Assembly (NCBI RefSeq): GCF_019797825.1
Contig: NZ_CP081856.1
Coordinates: 1-46,566, forward strand
DNA length: 46,566 bases
Direction of reading: 5' to 3'
DNA from: Limosilactobacillus panis
GTDB taxonomy: Bacteria; Bacillota; Bacilli; Lactobacillales; Lactobacillaceae
The notes below the pieces were generated by a model that was not told the origin of the DNA, did not search any database, and saw nothing but the letters and a program-made list of their open reading frames with translations. Shown piece by piece: positions 8,330-16,179 of the stretch. The translations under genes were made by a program, and so were the position numbers. How positions within the stretch are numbered: the first letter of the stretch is position 1; each line of letters starts with the position of its first letter.

Positions 8330-9664
8330 TTAAATCTGTGACCAGACGTCCGCTCCCAAAGTAGGGAAGAGAGGTATGATGCGGCCTAGTTGTTCAGCTG
8401 TATATTGAAACTCAATTGCTGGTAATAAAACGTTAATTGCATCGGCAGCATGTTCACTAACTTCAGCTGCTCCTACAAGATGATGGTCTTGATCGTAAAT
8501 CAAGGTGTTATCACCAATTGTTTCCTTATCAACTTGGCGGAACCATCCGTCAGGAAGATGATTAGTTTTAATGGTGTAATCAGGATTTTGCTGAGCTTCT
8601 TCGACGCTCATACCAACCTGTGCGATTTGTGGTGAGGTAAAGACAATGGTTGGGATGGGCGGATAGTTGATTGCGTCAGTAGTCTTTCCTGTGAAAAGTT
8701 GGGTTAAATAACTAGATTCAAAGATCGCAGTCGGGGTGAGCTTAGGCTGTTCTTTATCAAGCACATCACCAGAAGCATAGATGTTATCAATGTTAGTTTG
8801 AAGATGATCGTTAACTTCGATCCCGTTAGCATTGTAACTAACGCCTACTTCGTCTAATCCGATGTTTTCGATGTTAGGAATTCGTCCGGTAGCATCCAAA
8901 ATCCAGTCGGTGGTGAGGGTTTCGTGATCGTTATAAGACACGGTAAAATGAGAACCGTCTTCCTCAAAACGATCCACCTGAGCGTTGTAAATGAACTTCA
9001 CCCCTCGTTTTTCGAGGTCGGCAATGACTTGTTTTACGTAATCTTGATTAAATTTGCGCAACGCCCGATTATGGCGTAAAAGTACAGTGACGTTCGCGCC
9101 GGCAGCATTGGCAATCGTGGCAAATTCCATGCCGATATAGCCCGCGCCAATAATTACGATATTTTCAGGAAGCTGTTTGAGGTTCATAAAATCGGTACTG
9201 TCATGCGTAAGTTCTGAGCCCATAACATCTAGATGGTGGGGACGTAGCCCCGTTGCAATCACGATTTTGTCAGCGGTGTAGCGCTGTTGATCCACTTCGA
9301 TGGTGTGAGCATCAACAAATTTTCCACGACCGTGAATAATTTCGATGTCAACAGAGTCGAGTAAACCAGTAATCATGTCCGGCAAGCCGTCGATGACTTC
9401 GTGTTCATGTTCTACATTGGCAGTCCAATCCAGCTTTAAGTCACCATTTACAATGCCATCAAGGCGTTCTTGGTGGCGTAAAAGTTGAACCGGGTTGTCC
9501 AGCGTAATTTTCGCGTTGCATCCACGGTTTGGACAAGTTCCCCCGATTTTGTCCGCTTCGATAATGGCGACTTTTTTACCACTATTAGCTAGTGGAACCG
9601 CCCCGTCGAAGGCACCATGCCCCGCGCCTAAGTACAAAACATCAAATTGATAACTTTCAGTCAT
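8330..9664 (-). CDS. Pyridine nucleotide-disulfide oxidoreductase (glutathione-reductase-like)
   Basis: A 444-residue flavoprotein of the type usually labelled glutathione reductase in lactic acid bacteria. It has an N-terminal FAD motif (VLYLGAGHGAFDGA), a redox disulfide Cys44-Cys49 in GGTCPNRGCNAK, an NAD(P) motif (IVIIGAGYIGMEFA near 170) and a C-terminal dimerisation domain. The usual HPTxxE active-site block near the C-terminus reads LFPTLGAD: the catalytic His is Phe and the partner Glu is absent. The substrate may therefore not be glutathione disulfide. The start has GGAG upstream and a clear promoter at 9719-9748. Confidence 0.78.
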   Translation of the reverse strand: MTESYQFDVLYLGAGHGAFDGAVPLANSGKKVAIIEADKIGGTCPNRGCNAKITLDNPVQLLRHQERLDGIVNGDLKLDWTANVEHEHEVIDGLPDMITGLLDSVDIEIIHGRGKFVDAHTIEVDQQRYTADKIVIATGLRPHHLDVMGSELTHDSTDFMNLKQLPENIVIIGAGYIGMEFATIANAAGANVTVLLRHNRALRKFNQDYVKQVIADLEKRGVKFIYNAQVDRFEEDGSHFTVSYNDHETLTTDWILDATGRIPNIENIGLDEVGVSYNANGIEVNDHLQTNIDNIYASGDVLDKEQPKLTPTAIFESSYLTQLFTGKTTDAINYPPIPTIVFTSPQIAQVGMSVEEAQQNPDYTIKTNHLPDGWFRQVDKETIGDNTLIYDQDHHLVGAAEVSEHAADAINVLLPAIEFQYTAEQLGRIIPLFPTLGADVWSQI

Positions 9665-9718
9665 TTAATTATCTCCATCCTAAATTTAAGTGAATAAACA
9701 ATTACCATTGTTGGTACG

Positions 9719-9759
9719 AGCATAGCAGAGGATAGGTGCGAGTTGCAAGCGATTGCAAC
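9719..9759 (-). promoter_or_regulatory. Promoter of the disulfide reductase with overlapping palindrome
   Basis: On the minus strand, TTGCAA (complement of 9743-9748) and TATGCT (complement of 9719-9724) are 18 bases apart; TG precedes the -10, giving an extended form. The -35 lies inside the perfect palindrome GTTGCAA-GCGA-TTGCAAC (9742-9759), whose core resembles a LacI/CcpA-type operator. A repressor bound here would block the promoter. Confidence 0.6.
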
Positions 9760-9961
9760 TGAAGAGAACAAAAAGCAATCCTTAACTTTAAATAAGTGTA
9801 ATAACTAAATCGATTATTCTTTAACGCTTGTAATTGAGAAAAAGGCAAATCAAAAATTCCTATTTTAAAAAGAATGGCACAATCGAATAACTTGTATGCA
9901 AATATTCAATTGCCTATAATTAGATTTAAAAGGATGCAATTTAGATAATGGAGGATTTCAT

Positions 9962-10093
9962 ATGAAGAGATTTAGACTTTGGTCAAAAATATCAATTATC
10001 GTTTCTATATCTCAACTTTTGTTAGCCATTTTTAAAGAAATTCAAAACTATAACAAATCTAAAAAACATCCTTCGAAAAATAAGAGAGGATGA
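9962..10093 (+). CDS. Small single-span membrane peptide (43 residues)
   Basis: A short gene preceded by TGGAGG at a good distance. It encodes a basic N-terminus (MKRFRLW), one hydrophobic segment (ISIIVSISQLLLAIF) and a very basic tail ending KKHPSKNKRG. Its stop codon is seven bases upstream of the next start, and the AGAGGATGA at its end supplies that gene's ribosome binding site, so the two are translationally coupled. The family is not recognised; pairing with a GlsB-type protein suggests a cell-envelope stress role. Confidence 0.6.
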   Translation: MKRFRLWSKISIIVSISQLLLAIFKEIQNYNKSKKHPSKNKRG

Positions 10094-10099
10094 TGTTTT

Positions 10100-10348
10100 A
10101 TGCATTGGTTATGGGTTTTAATTATTGGTGCCATCATTGGTGCTATTGCTGGAGCAATTACTAGCAAAGGAAAATCAATGGGGTGGATTGCTAATATTGT
10201 TGCCGGATTAGTTGGTTCCTCTATTGGAGAAGCTGTACTCGGATCTTGGGGCCCTCAATTAGCCGGAATGGCAATTATTCCTTCAATTATTGGAGCAGTA
10301 ATTGTTGTTGCTATAGTTTCTTTCTTTGTCGGTAAATTAAAGAATTAG
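10100..10348 (+). CDS. GlsB/YeaQ/YmgE-family stress membrane protein
   Basis: An 82-residue integral membrane protein of the transglycosylase-associated (GlsB/YeaQ/YmgE) family. Three hydrophobic spans are visible (WLWVLIIGAIIGAIAGAI, a glycine-rich middle segment, and IIGAVIVVAIVSFFVG), with the conserved glycine pattern IANIVAGLVGSSIG. Members are induced by general or envelope stress; the biochemical role is not known. It follows the 43-residue peptide gene directly in what looks like a two-gene operon. Confidence 0.85.
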   Translation: MHWLWVLIIGAIIGAIAGAITSKGKSMGWIANIVAGLVGSSIGEAVLGSWGPQLAGMAIIPSIIGAVIVVAIVSFFVGKLKN

Positions 10349-10450
10349 TTTTTAAGCTTCATTTAAGGTTCTTATACTAAATTATAGATGCTAACTTAGT
10401 TAGCACCCCTCGACTTTGTTGTGAGCGAAGCCAATTAATAATATTCCTGA

Positions 10451-10484
10451 CCCACTTAGTTTTAAACTAAGTGGGCTTTTTTTG
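10451..10484 (+). terminator. Strong terminator, overlapping the end of the phage-protein fragment
   Basis: Perfect stem CCCACTTAGTTT / AAACTAAGTGGG (10451-10475) followed by CTTTTTTT on the plus strand. The stop codon of the minus-strand phage-protein remnant lies within the stem. Confidence 0.88.
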
Positions 10485-11226
10485 TTCCTTAAATACCCTA
10501 TCAAGTTCACCAGACAGCAGATTCCCATCTTCATCACAGGCTACCAGCTGGCAACGACACCTTGGATGAGTATCCGTGACTGGAATCGGTGCTTGTCCAT
10601 AGGTAAATGTTTGTCTATCAAGTGGTTCACAAATATCACAAACACGATCATCTTCCTCGGTTAACCACATCACATACTGAACATTCTGTTCATCATACGC
10701 TCTATTCATACCACCGTTGCTATTGCGTATAGCTTCATTAGTTGTTAACGTATGAATTCTGGATAGCATTTGGTTCATAGGCGTTGCTAAATTGTCATCA
10801 ATTCGATCACCGCTTTGAGAAATACTGCGGGTCATTTTATTGATGTCTGATTTTTTCATGAGGCGACTCAAACCCTTGTTCAGGGTTTCTTTCATTCGTG
10901 TGGTCATGACGTCGCCATGCACCCAAATTCGTTGAGAATACTCAGCTTGGTTGGCTACTTTATCTGGAACTGTTGATAGTTTATTAGGGCTTGAATTATT
11001 ATAGCCATCGATATACTGCTGTTTGAGTTCATTCACTGCAAATGATTCACTTTTTGCTGTAGCAATATTCATACCGGCGCCAATCATTGCACCCAACATA
11101 TCACGCCGAGAAATAGATGCTTGGGCAAAGATTGCTTGCAAGCGTTTAGACAATTTGTCACTAGGACTAGCGTTAGCTAGCATTTCATCAATTGCTTGGT
11201 AAAAGGTAGATTGTAAAGAAAATAGG
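10467..11226 (-). pseudogene. Phage head morphogenesis protein (gp7/Mu F-like), C-terminal remnant
   Basis: About 250 residues matching the C-terminal part of SPP1 gp7 / Mu F-type minor head proteins. The diagnostic tail is EEDDRVCDICEPLDRQTF followed by DTHPRCRCQLVACD, a cysteine/histidine cluster typical of the family. The frame is open upstream of the first ATG (11183) to about 11226, where it hits the inverted repeat ending the neighbouring resolvase gene. The 5' part is therefore missing and there is no proper start. No other phage gene lies nearby, so this is cargo debris rather than a prophage. Confidence 0.75.
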
Positions 11227-11275
11227 GACCCTTTCAGTTAACATGTGCTAACCAAAAGGGGGCCCTATTTTCTTT
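11215..11275 (-). terminator. Long inverted repeat at the end of the resolvase gene
   Basis: AAAGAAAATAGGGACCCTTT (11215-11234) faces AAAAGGGGGCCCTATTTTCT (from 11254). The loop holds a second small inverted repeat (GTTA...TAAC). The resolvase stop codon lies in the right arm. It may act as a terminator or mark the end of a mobile unit. Confidence 0.6.
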
Positions 11276-11852
11276 TAATACCGTATTTCACACGGTATCG
11301 AATAAAGGTCGTCCGTTTAATACCTGTATTTCGGGACACATCAATGTCACTCATGCCAGCTCGATAAAGCTTAAAAGCATGTTGCAAACGGGGATCATCT
11401 TTGGCATATTGGGGTTTGCGCCCATGATATTTACCCTGCTGCTTAGCTAAGGCAATCCCTTGTTGCTGGCGCTCAATGATTCGCTTACGTTCACTTTCGG
11501 CCTGATACTTATAGAGTTCAATAATAAAGTTGGTCATCAGTTGACGTAAATTTGGGTCAGCAATCCCGGTCATGGACGGTAAATTCAACACATCTAGGGT
11601 GGCACCCTTATTTTGAATGGAGTTCATGATCTTAGTCAAATCATGGTTGTTTCTGCCTAAGCGATCTAATTCAGTAACCATTACAATATCACCCTCACGA
11701 ATATAGGCCAGCATTTTTTGCAGTTCTGGCCGATTAGTGTTAGCCCCACTTAATTTATCCGTAAATAATTTATCAACGTCTTTTAAAGCCGCTAACTGTC
11801 GATCTAAATGTTGCTCCTTGGAACTCACACGCGCATAACCGATTTTAGCCAT
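11265..11852 (-). CDS. Serine recombinase (resolvase family)
   Basis: A 195-residue small serine recombinase. The catalytic Ser is in IGYARVSSKEQ, the active-site arginines are in TELDRLGRNNHD, the E-helix region is IIELYKYQAESERKRIIERQ, and the C-terminal helix-turn-helix is MSDIDVSRNTGIKRTTFIRYRV. The ATG at 11852 is chosen over an in-frame TTG at 11858 because GGAG sits upstream at normal spacing. It differs clearly from the resolvases at 3060 and 36672. Direct repeats and a palindrome upstream (11923-12019) are candidate target sites. Confidence 0.9.
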   Translation of the reverse strand: MAKIGYARVSSKEQHLDRQLAALKDVDKLFTDKLSGANTNRPELQKMLAYIREGDIVMVTELDRLGRNNHDLTKIMNSIQNKGATLDVLNLPSMTGIADPNLRQLMTNFIIELYKYQAESERKRIIERQQQGIALAKQQGKYHGRKPQYAKDDPRLQHAFKLYRAGMSDIDVSRNTGIKRTTFIRYRVKYGIKRK

Positions 11853-11922
11853 TTCCAATTCTCCTTTTGGACAGTTCTAATGAACACTTGTAATTCCTAG
11901 TATAGCACAGAAATAAAAAAGA

Positions 11923-11944
11923 CCACTAGGGTATACCCTAGTGG
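11923..11944. repeat. 22-bp perfect palindrome
   Basis: A perfect palindrome centred on GTATAC, with CCACTAGG at its left end and CCTAGTGG at its right. It is flanked by A and T runs, so it could act as a two-way terminator. Its right half, GTATACCCTAGTGGC, recurs once on the other side of the alcohol dehydrogenase gene (13474-13488). Confidence 0.8.
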
Positions 11945-11980
11945 CCGTTTTTGATCCATTATCAATGGCTTTTTAAATTA

Positions 11981-12019
11981 GGGCCTAGTATTTTTTGATA
12001 ACAAAAAAAGGGCCTAGTA
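11981..12019. repeat. Direct repeats upstream of the resolvase gene
   Basis: GGGCCTAGTA occurs at 11981-11990 and 12010-12019, each followed by a T-rich stretch, 29 bases apart. Placement upstream of a resolvase gene fits res subsites. The inverted repeat TGGAA...TTCCA follows at about 12023-12042. Confidence 0.5.
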
Positions 12020-12147
12020 CTTTTGGAATGGAAATACTTTCCAACACCAAAAATTCTAGACCCAAAAATACTGACAGTAAAATTAATCATTACGGTTTAA
12101 ACCGCCGACAAATTAGCACTTTATTGCACAATTAAGGGACTTTTACC

Positions 12148-12185
12148 CGAAAACGCTTGCAAGCTGTAAATTTATTAGTTATAAT
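12148..12185 (+). promoter_or_regulatory. Promoter of the alcohol dehydrogenase gene with a cre-like site
   Basis: TTGCAA (12157-12162) and TATAAT (12180-12185) are exactly 17 bases apart. CGAAAACGCTTGCA (12148-12161) matches the catabolite-responsive element TGWNANCGNTNWCA at most positions and overlaps the -35, so CcpA repression on preferred sugars is likely. Confidence 0.7.
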
Positions 12186-12243
12186 TGCTTTGTGAAATTG
12201 GTACTAATTGTTTTCAAAACTTCCGAAAGAAGGCATCTGTACA

Positions 12244-13416
12244 ATGGCTGAACGTAGTTATGACTTTCTGATGCCCAGCGTCAATTTCTTTGGCCCTGGT
12301 GTCATTAGTAAGATTGGTGATCGAGCAAAGATGTTAGGGATGAAAAAGCCCGTTATCGTCACGGATAAGTTCCTTGAAGGTTTAAAGGACGGCGCCGTGG
12401 AACAGACTTTGGATTCTTTAAAGGCTGCTGGTGTGGACTACGTTGTTTACAACAACGTTGAACCCAACCCTAAGATTCGTAACATCAAAGAAGTTAAGAA
12501 ACTTTACGAAGAATCCGGTGCGGACTCCATCATCACTGTTGGTGGGGGTTCTGCTCACGATACTGGTAAAGGTGCCGGCATTATTTTGACTAACGGCGAC
12601 GACATTACTAAGTTGGCTGGGATTGAAACACTCGACAAGGCTTTGCCACCATTAATCGCCGTTAACACGACGGCCGGTACTGGTTCTGAATTAACCCGTC
12701 ACGCGGTTATCACGAATGAAGAAACCCACTTGAAGTTCGTGGTTGTTTCATGGCGGAACATTCCGTTGGTTTCATTCAACGACCCAACTCTGATGCTCGA
12801 TGTGCCTAAGGGCTTAACCGCAGCTACTGGGATGGATGCCTTCGTTCAAGCCGTTGAACCTTACGTTTCCGTTGACCACAACCCTATCACCGACTCACAA
12901 TGTGTGGAAGCTATCAAGTTGATTGAAACTTCCCTTCGTGAAGCCGTTGCTAACGGCCACAACTTGGACGCTCGGACTAAGATGGTCGAAGCTGAAATGT
13001 TAGCCGGGATGGCCTTCAACAACGCCAACTTGGGTTACGTTCATGCCATGGCTCACCAACTCGGTGGTCAATACGACGCACCTCATGGTGTTTGCTGTGC
13101 CTTACTTCTACCTTACGTTGAAGAATATAACATCATTGCTTGCCCAGATCGTTTCGCCCAATTGGCTGAAATCATGGGTGAAAACACTGAAGGCCTATCA
13201 ACGCGGGATGCTGCCGAATTAGCCATCAAGGCCATGAAGCAATTATCCGAAGACGTTGGTATTCCTCACTCAATCAAAGAAATTGGTGCTAAGCCAGAAG
13301 ACTTTGAATTGATGGCTGAAAATGCCTTGAAGGATGGTAATGCTTTCTCTAACCCTCGTAAGGGGACAAAGGAAGATATCATCAAGATTTTCCAAGCTGC
13401 CTACGACGCTGAATAA
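12244..13416 (+). CDS. Iron-containing alcohol dehydrogenase
   Basis: A 390-residue group III (iron-type) NAD(H)-dependent alcohol dehydrogenase that interconverts short-chain aldehydes or diols and alcohols, regenerating NAD+ during fermentation. The nucleotide loop is GGGSAHDTGKG at about 100-110. Metal-ligand positions are Asp198, His267 and His281 (TGMDAF, YVHAMAH, DAPHGV). The fourth, a His in the FucO/DhaT pattern, is Gln202 here (DAFVQAVE), an odd but family-compatible change. The ATG at 12244 is used because similarity starts there (MAERSYDFLMPS) and AAGAAGG precedes it; an in-frame TTG at 12208 adds unlikely residues. The promoter carries a cre-like site and a terminator follows. The substrate cannot be told from sequence. 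Confidence 0.88.
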   Translation: MAERSYDFLMPSVNFFGPGVISKIGDRAKMLGMKKPVIVTDKFLEGLKDGAVEQTLDSLKAAGVDYVVYNNVEPNPKIRNIKEVKKLYEESGADSIITVGGGSAHDTGKGAGIILTNGDDITKLAGIETLDKALPPLIAVNTTAGTGSELTRHAVITNEETHLKFVVVSWRNIPLVSFNDPTLMLDVPKGLTAATGMDAFVQAVEPYVSVDHNPITDSQCVEAIKLIETSLREAVANGHNLDARTKMVEAEMLAGMAFNNANLGYVHAMAHQLGGQYDAPHGVCCALLLPYVEEYNIIACPDRFAQLAEIMGENTEGLSTRDAAELAIKAMKQLSEDVGIPHSIKEIGAKPEDFELMAENALKDGNAFSNPRKGTKEDIIKIFQAAYDAE

Positions 13417-13433
13417 TTTAACGTAATATGATG

Positions 13434-13462
13434 AAAAGCCGCCGAATTTCGACGGCTTTTTT
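13434..13462 (+). terminator. Terminator of the alcohol dehydrogenase gene
   Basis: AAAAGCCG / CGGCTTTT with inner CGAA-TTTCG pairing, then a T run, 18 bases after the stop codon. Confidence 0.9.
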
Positions 13463-13473
13463 AGTGTTTGTGC

Positions 13474-13488
13474 GTATACCCTAGTGGC
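13474..13488. repeat. Second copy of GTATACCCTAGTGGC
   Basis: Fifteen bases identical to 11931-11945, the right half of the palindrome at 11923-11944. The two copies bracket the alcohol dehydrogenase gene and its promoter. Confidence 0.75.
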
Positions 13489-13619
13489 TAAAAGCAAATA
13501 AAAATCCCGGAGAACGTTTTTTAAAAAAAGTGTTTTGATCAATTTGGTGGTGTAAAATGATTATTGGTGATAATGATCAAATTGCGATCACTGAAACGTT
13601 GATGAAGGAGAGTATTACG

Positions 13620-13985
13620 ATGGATCAAAAATTTTTAGATGTCATGAAGCATGAAGGCCCTGCCACAATTGTAACCATTAATGCGCAACCAGCCCACGTT
13701 GTTAATACCTGGATGTCATACGTCCAGGTAACAGACAAGCAATTGCTGATTCCGGCGGCCGGCATGCACAGCATAGAGCAGGATTTTTCAACTGACAACC
13801 ACGTGATTGTAACGGTTGGGAGTAAAGAGGTTGAAGGTACCCAGGGACCCGGTGCCGGCTTTCACGTTTATGGGACCGGCCAATTCTTAACATCCGGTGA
13901 TGACTTCGATACAATGAAGAAGAAATTTCCTTGGATTACCAGAGTTTTGAAAGTCGATATCGATAAGATTGAACAAAAAATTTAA
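13620..13985 (+). CDS. FMN-binding split-barrel protein (pyridoxamine phosphate oxidase-like)
   Basis: A 121-residue protein of the pyridoxamine 5'-phosphate oxidase-like fold, a flavin-binding split beta-barrel usually acting as a dimer. The N-terminal half MDQKFLDVMKHEGPATIVTI followed by VNTWMSYVQV, and the later VTVGSKEVEG and GAGFHVYGTGQFL strands, fit the fold. The ATG at 13620 is chosen because AAGGAG lies upstream at good spacing; earlier in-frame codons to 13557 lack one. Members range from true oxidases to flavin reductases of unknown target. Its position behind a dehydrogenase suggests a redox role but proves nothing. Confidence 0.7.
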   Translation: MDQKFLDVMKHEGPATIVTINAQPAHVVNTWMSYVQVTDKQLLIPAAGMHSIEQDFSTDNHVIVTVGSKEVEGTQGPGAGFHVYGTGQFLTSGDDFDTMKKKFPWITRVLKVDIDKIEQKI

Positions 13986-14102
13986 ATCAAAGTCGCCAAA
14001 GCAGCGCTGAACGCCCAACACTGGTTAGTCGGAAGCACGCGTCTACCAATTTTACCGTTAACCACCAATGAACAAAGTCAACTACTCAACAGCTTAAAAT
14101 AA
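13986..14102 (+). pseudogene. C-terminal remnant of a DapA/NAL-type aldolase
   Basis: Directly after the preceding stop codon, an open frame of 38 residues reads IKVAKAALNAQHWLVGSTRL then PILPLTTNEQSQLLNSLK. This resembles the last helices of the dihydrodipicolinate synthase/N-acetylneuraminate lyase family (R-x-P-x-x-P-L pattern). No start or active site is present. It looks like debris from a deletion. Confidence 0.45.
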
Positions 14103-14172
14103 TGCAGAACGGTTGGTAGTACCTGGCAAAAGCGCGTATACTGAAACTAAAATAATTAGGAAAGTGGTGACC

Positions 14173-14307
14173 ATGATGTGCGGTTGGGCTTTTACTGGCG
14201 GTATGCCCTTTATGTGGATGGGTGGCGGCTTGGGCATTATCAGCTTACTGATTCTGTTAGCCGTTGGTGCTTACTTTTTAGGGACATGTTCACGCCATCA
14301 CGATTAA
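14173..14307 (+). CDS. Small membrane protein (44 residues)
   Basis: MMCGWAFTGGMPFMWMGGG followed by a hydrophobic segment (IISLLILLAVGAYFL) and a short tail with Cys and two His (GTCSRHHD). AGGAAAGTGG upstream of the double ATG supports the start at 14173 rather than a longer frame from 14113. The methionine/histidine/cysteine content hints at metal contact, but the family is not recognised. Confidence 0.55.
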   Translation: MMCGWAFTGGMPFMWMGGGLGIISLLILLAVGAYFLGTCSRHHD

Positions 14308-14400
14308 AGTTCTGTAATAGAAGATGTACACAGCAGAAGGCATATTTATAACTTATAGATAAGCACTATAAATGGATGAGAGTATGAGCAAGCTCAACTC

Positions 14401-14437
14401 TCTCGTCACTTAGCCTAAAAGTGGCTAAATGACGAGA
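14401..14437. terminator. Hairpin, probable two-way terminator
   Basis: TCTCGTCA...TAGCC pairs with GGCTA..TGACGAGA around a seven-base loop, flanked by T-rich sequence on the right and an A-containing left side. It sits between the small membrane gene and a minus-strand gene remnant. Confidence 0.6.
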
Positions 14438-14487
14438 ATTCTCTCTTTTACACTCTAAATATCTGATCAAACATTTTAATAATTAAA

Positions 14488-14553
14488 TTAAAGTGCTTGT
14501 ATCAGTTCAATCTGTTTAATAACTTCATTTACTAAATCATGTTTTTTCCAAAT
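14488..14553 (-). pseudogene. C-terminal remnant of an unidentified gene
   Basis: On the minus strand, 21 residues (WKKHDLVNEVIKQIELIQAL) are open from the IS30 end at 14554 to a stop at about 14488. The IS30 remnant removed the rest of the gene. Not assignable to a family. Confidence 0.3.
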
Positions 14554-14783
14554 GGCAGATTGTAAAATTTAAGTTGAACATTTAAGTGGACAGAAAAACC
14601 CATCAAGGTCTTTAATGGTGTTACCACACAATCCATTAGAAAGAAGGACCTTGATGAGCACCACTATTTTATCATTCTAGAACCGTGTTATCATTGAAAC
14701 GCTTCATAATTAAGGACGTTCCTTGCGATACATCGCTAACTACTTAGGCTTTAGTAAGACCACCATCTTTAACGAACTTCACC
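14554..14783 (+). mobile_element. ISLpl1-type IS30 remnant (one end plus transposase start)
   Basis: 230 bases nearly identical to the end of the other ISLpl1-type copies: inverted repeat GGCAGATTGTAAAATTTAAG, then the transposase start ATGAGCACCACT. Nonsense changes are visible (TTCTAG for Phe-Gln, AATTAA for Asn-Glu). The remnant breaks off in the Rep-like gene after AACGAACTTCACC and supplies that gene's last codons and stop. Confidence 0.9.
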
Positions 14784-15875
14784 AGATTTTTGAAGAACTA
14801 GTGCTTGTTTAACTTCTTCTGGACTTAGCTTTAGGAAAAGTGAAACAGTAGCTAATACAGGGCCATTACTAATTTCTCCAGTTGTTGGATTAACGTTTGT
14901 TAAGGCTTTAGCGCTTAACTTAGCATGACTAAACTTACCAAGTCGTGATAAGACTTTAGCTTGACTAAGGGTTAGGTTAAGCTTTTGAGAATGAAACCCA
15001 CTAAGACTAGAACGGTATGGATTATCAATATTTGAGTTAGGGTACCAGTTAGCCCGGCCCTGTTTGATTTGCTTTTGGACTTCTTTTTTACGATCTTTTA
15101 GCTCTTCAATCTTACCTTTATTCTGTGGTGTCTGTGGTAGTTTCTGCCACTGATTGACCTCGTGGGCGATACTGTCCCGTAACGCCACCATCTGGCCGTC
15201 TGACAGCTCACCATAGGCTTTCTGTTCAACTTCTGGTACTGCTACCCAGTAATTGGCTAATCGCTCCAATTGGTAGGGCTGTGGCTTTACACTAGCATAG
15301 CCATATGACCAACTGGATTGAATAGCTTTAACCAACTTAGATTTATGGTTAGCTGTTTCAAACTTTAAGCCAGACTTTAAGCAGGCTAGGAAATGCACGT
15401 GCATAGCTTTATCATCGCCATATTCAGCCCCAGCACAAAACTTGTGAGGGTCTAGGTATGAATTACTATCTAACCAAGAAAAGACCTTATCTAGGGCTGT
15501 ATGAGGTGTCTTAGGACACTGCTTCAACTTATCAAAGTGAAGTACACCAGTGCATAGACGGTCTGGACTTTCTGTCTGGAATAACTCAAAATCACGCTTT
15601 ACCTGCCGTCTTTTATTGAGTAGGTATTGTCTATCGTGTCGTTTCTTTTTAGCGTATGAACCACGCTTACCAGTCCTGCCAGTCTTACGGTAGGAATACA
15701 GGTTAATCTTTAGAACGCCCCCACACCGGGGTCATCGGGCACCAGAAGGTGGTAGCTACTTTCTGCAACGTCAAGACTCAAGGCGGTGGCATCACTTTTC
15801 AAAAGATTCAGTTCAGATTGGCCATAATCGTGAACATAGCTTGCTTTAACGTTTTGGTCTAAAGTTTTTAGCAAT
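14769..15875 (-). pseudogene. Rep-like protein (HUH-type motif), frameshifted and 3'-truncated
   Basis: With one frame change the minus strand encodes about 365 residues, from a TTG at 15875 (behind GAGAGGAG) to the IS30 junction. MHVHFLACL matches the HUH motif of rolling-circle replication initiators and relaxases; charged, lysine-rich stretches surround it. The first 54 codons end at a stop just after a run of five C (15718-15722, five G on the coding strand). One extra G would restore the frame into VLKINLYSYRKTGRTGKRGS. The last codons (GEVR) come from the IS30 remnant. It may be a dead replicon, or the frameshift may be a homopolymer error; the C-terminal loss is real either way. Confidence 0.5.
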
Positions 15876-16179
15876 TAAAAAGCTCCTCTCTGCCTGTATG
15901 ACGGGCAAAAAGAAGCCGTTCTTTATATTAATTATGGTTCAAAATACGCCACAAAACTGTTGCTTATAATGGTTTAGTTGGTATAATGAGAACTGAACAT
16001 AATAACATACTCTTGATTACTATTTATCAAGAACTTAGCTAGCCTTTTATCTTCTCCACGACCAAATTTCGAAGATTTAAGGCTTTTCTTTTTGCCATAA
16101 TTTAATTAGACAATGAATTGTTCAATATTTATTATAAGCATTCTAGATCAATCTTTGAAGAATAATTTAGATTTTATAG
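15876..16179. other. Intergenic region upstream of the Rep-like gene
   Basis: No gene seen. Contains a hairpin near the Rep-like start (TGCC...GGCA, about 15890-15906), a good plus-strand -10 with TG extension (TGGTATAAT near 15990-15998) and a small hairpin CTTGAT...ATCAAG (about 16012-16031). It could include replication signals of the dead replicon, but nothing specific is recognisable. Confidence 0.35.

Noticed and set aside
10467..11226. Prophage or satellite
   Set aside because: A single phage head-protein fragment with no neighbouring phage genes and no integrase or attachment sites.
14769..15875. Relaxase for conjugative mobilisation
   Set aside because: Only an HUH-like motif is visible; no relaxase Tyr motif, no mobilisation partner genes and no recognisable transfer origin nearby.
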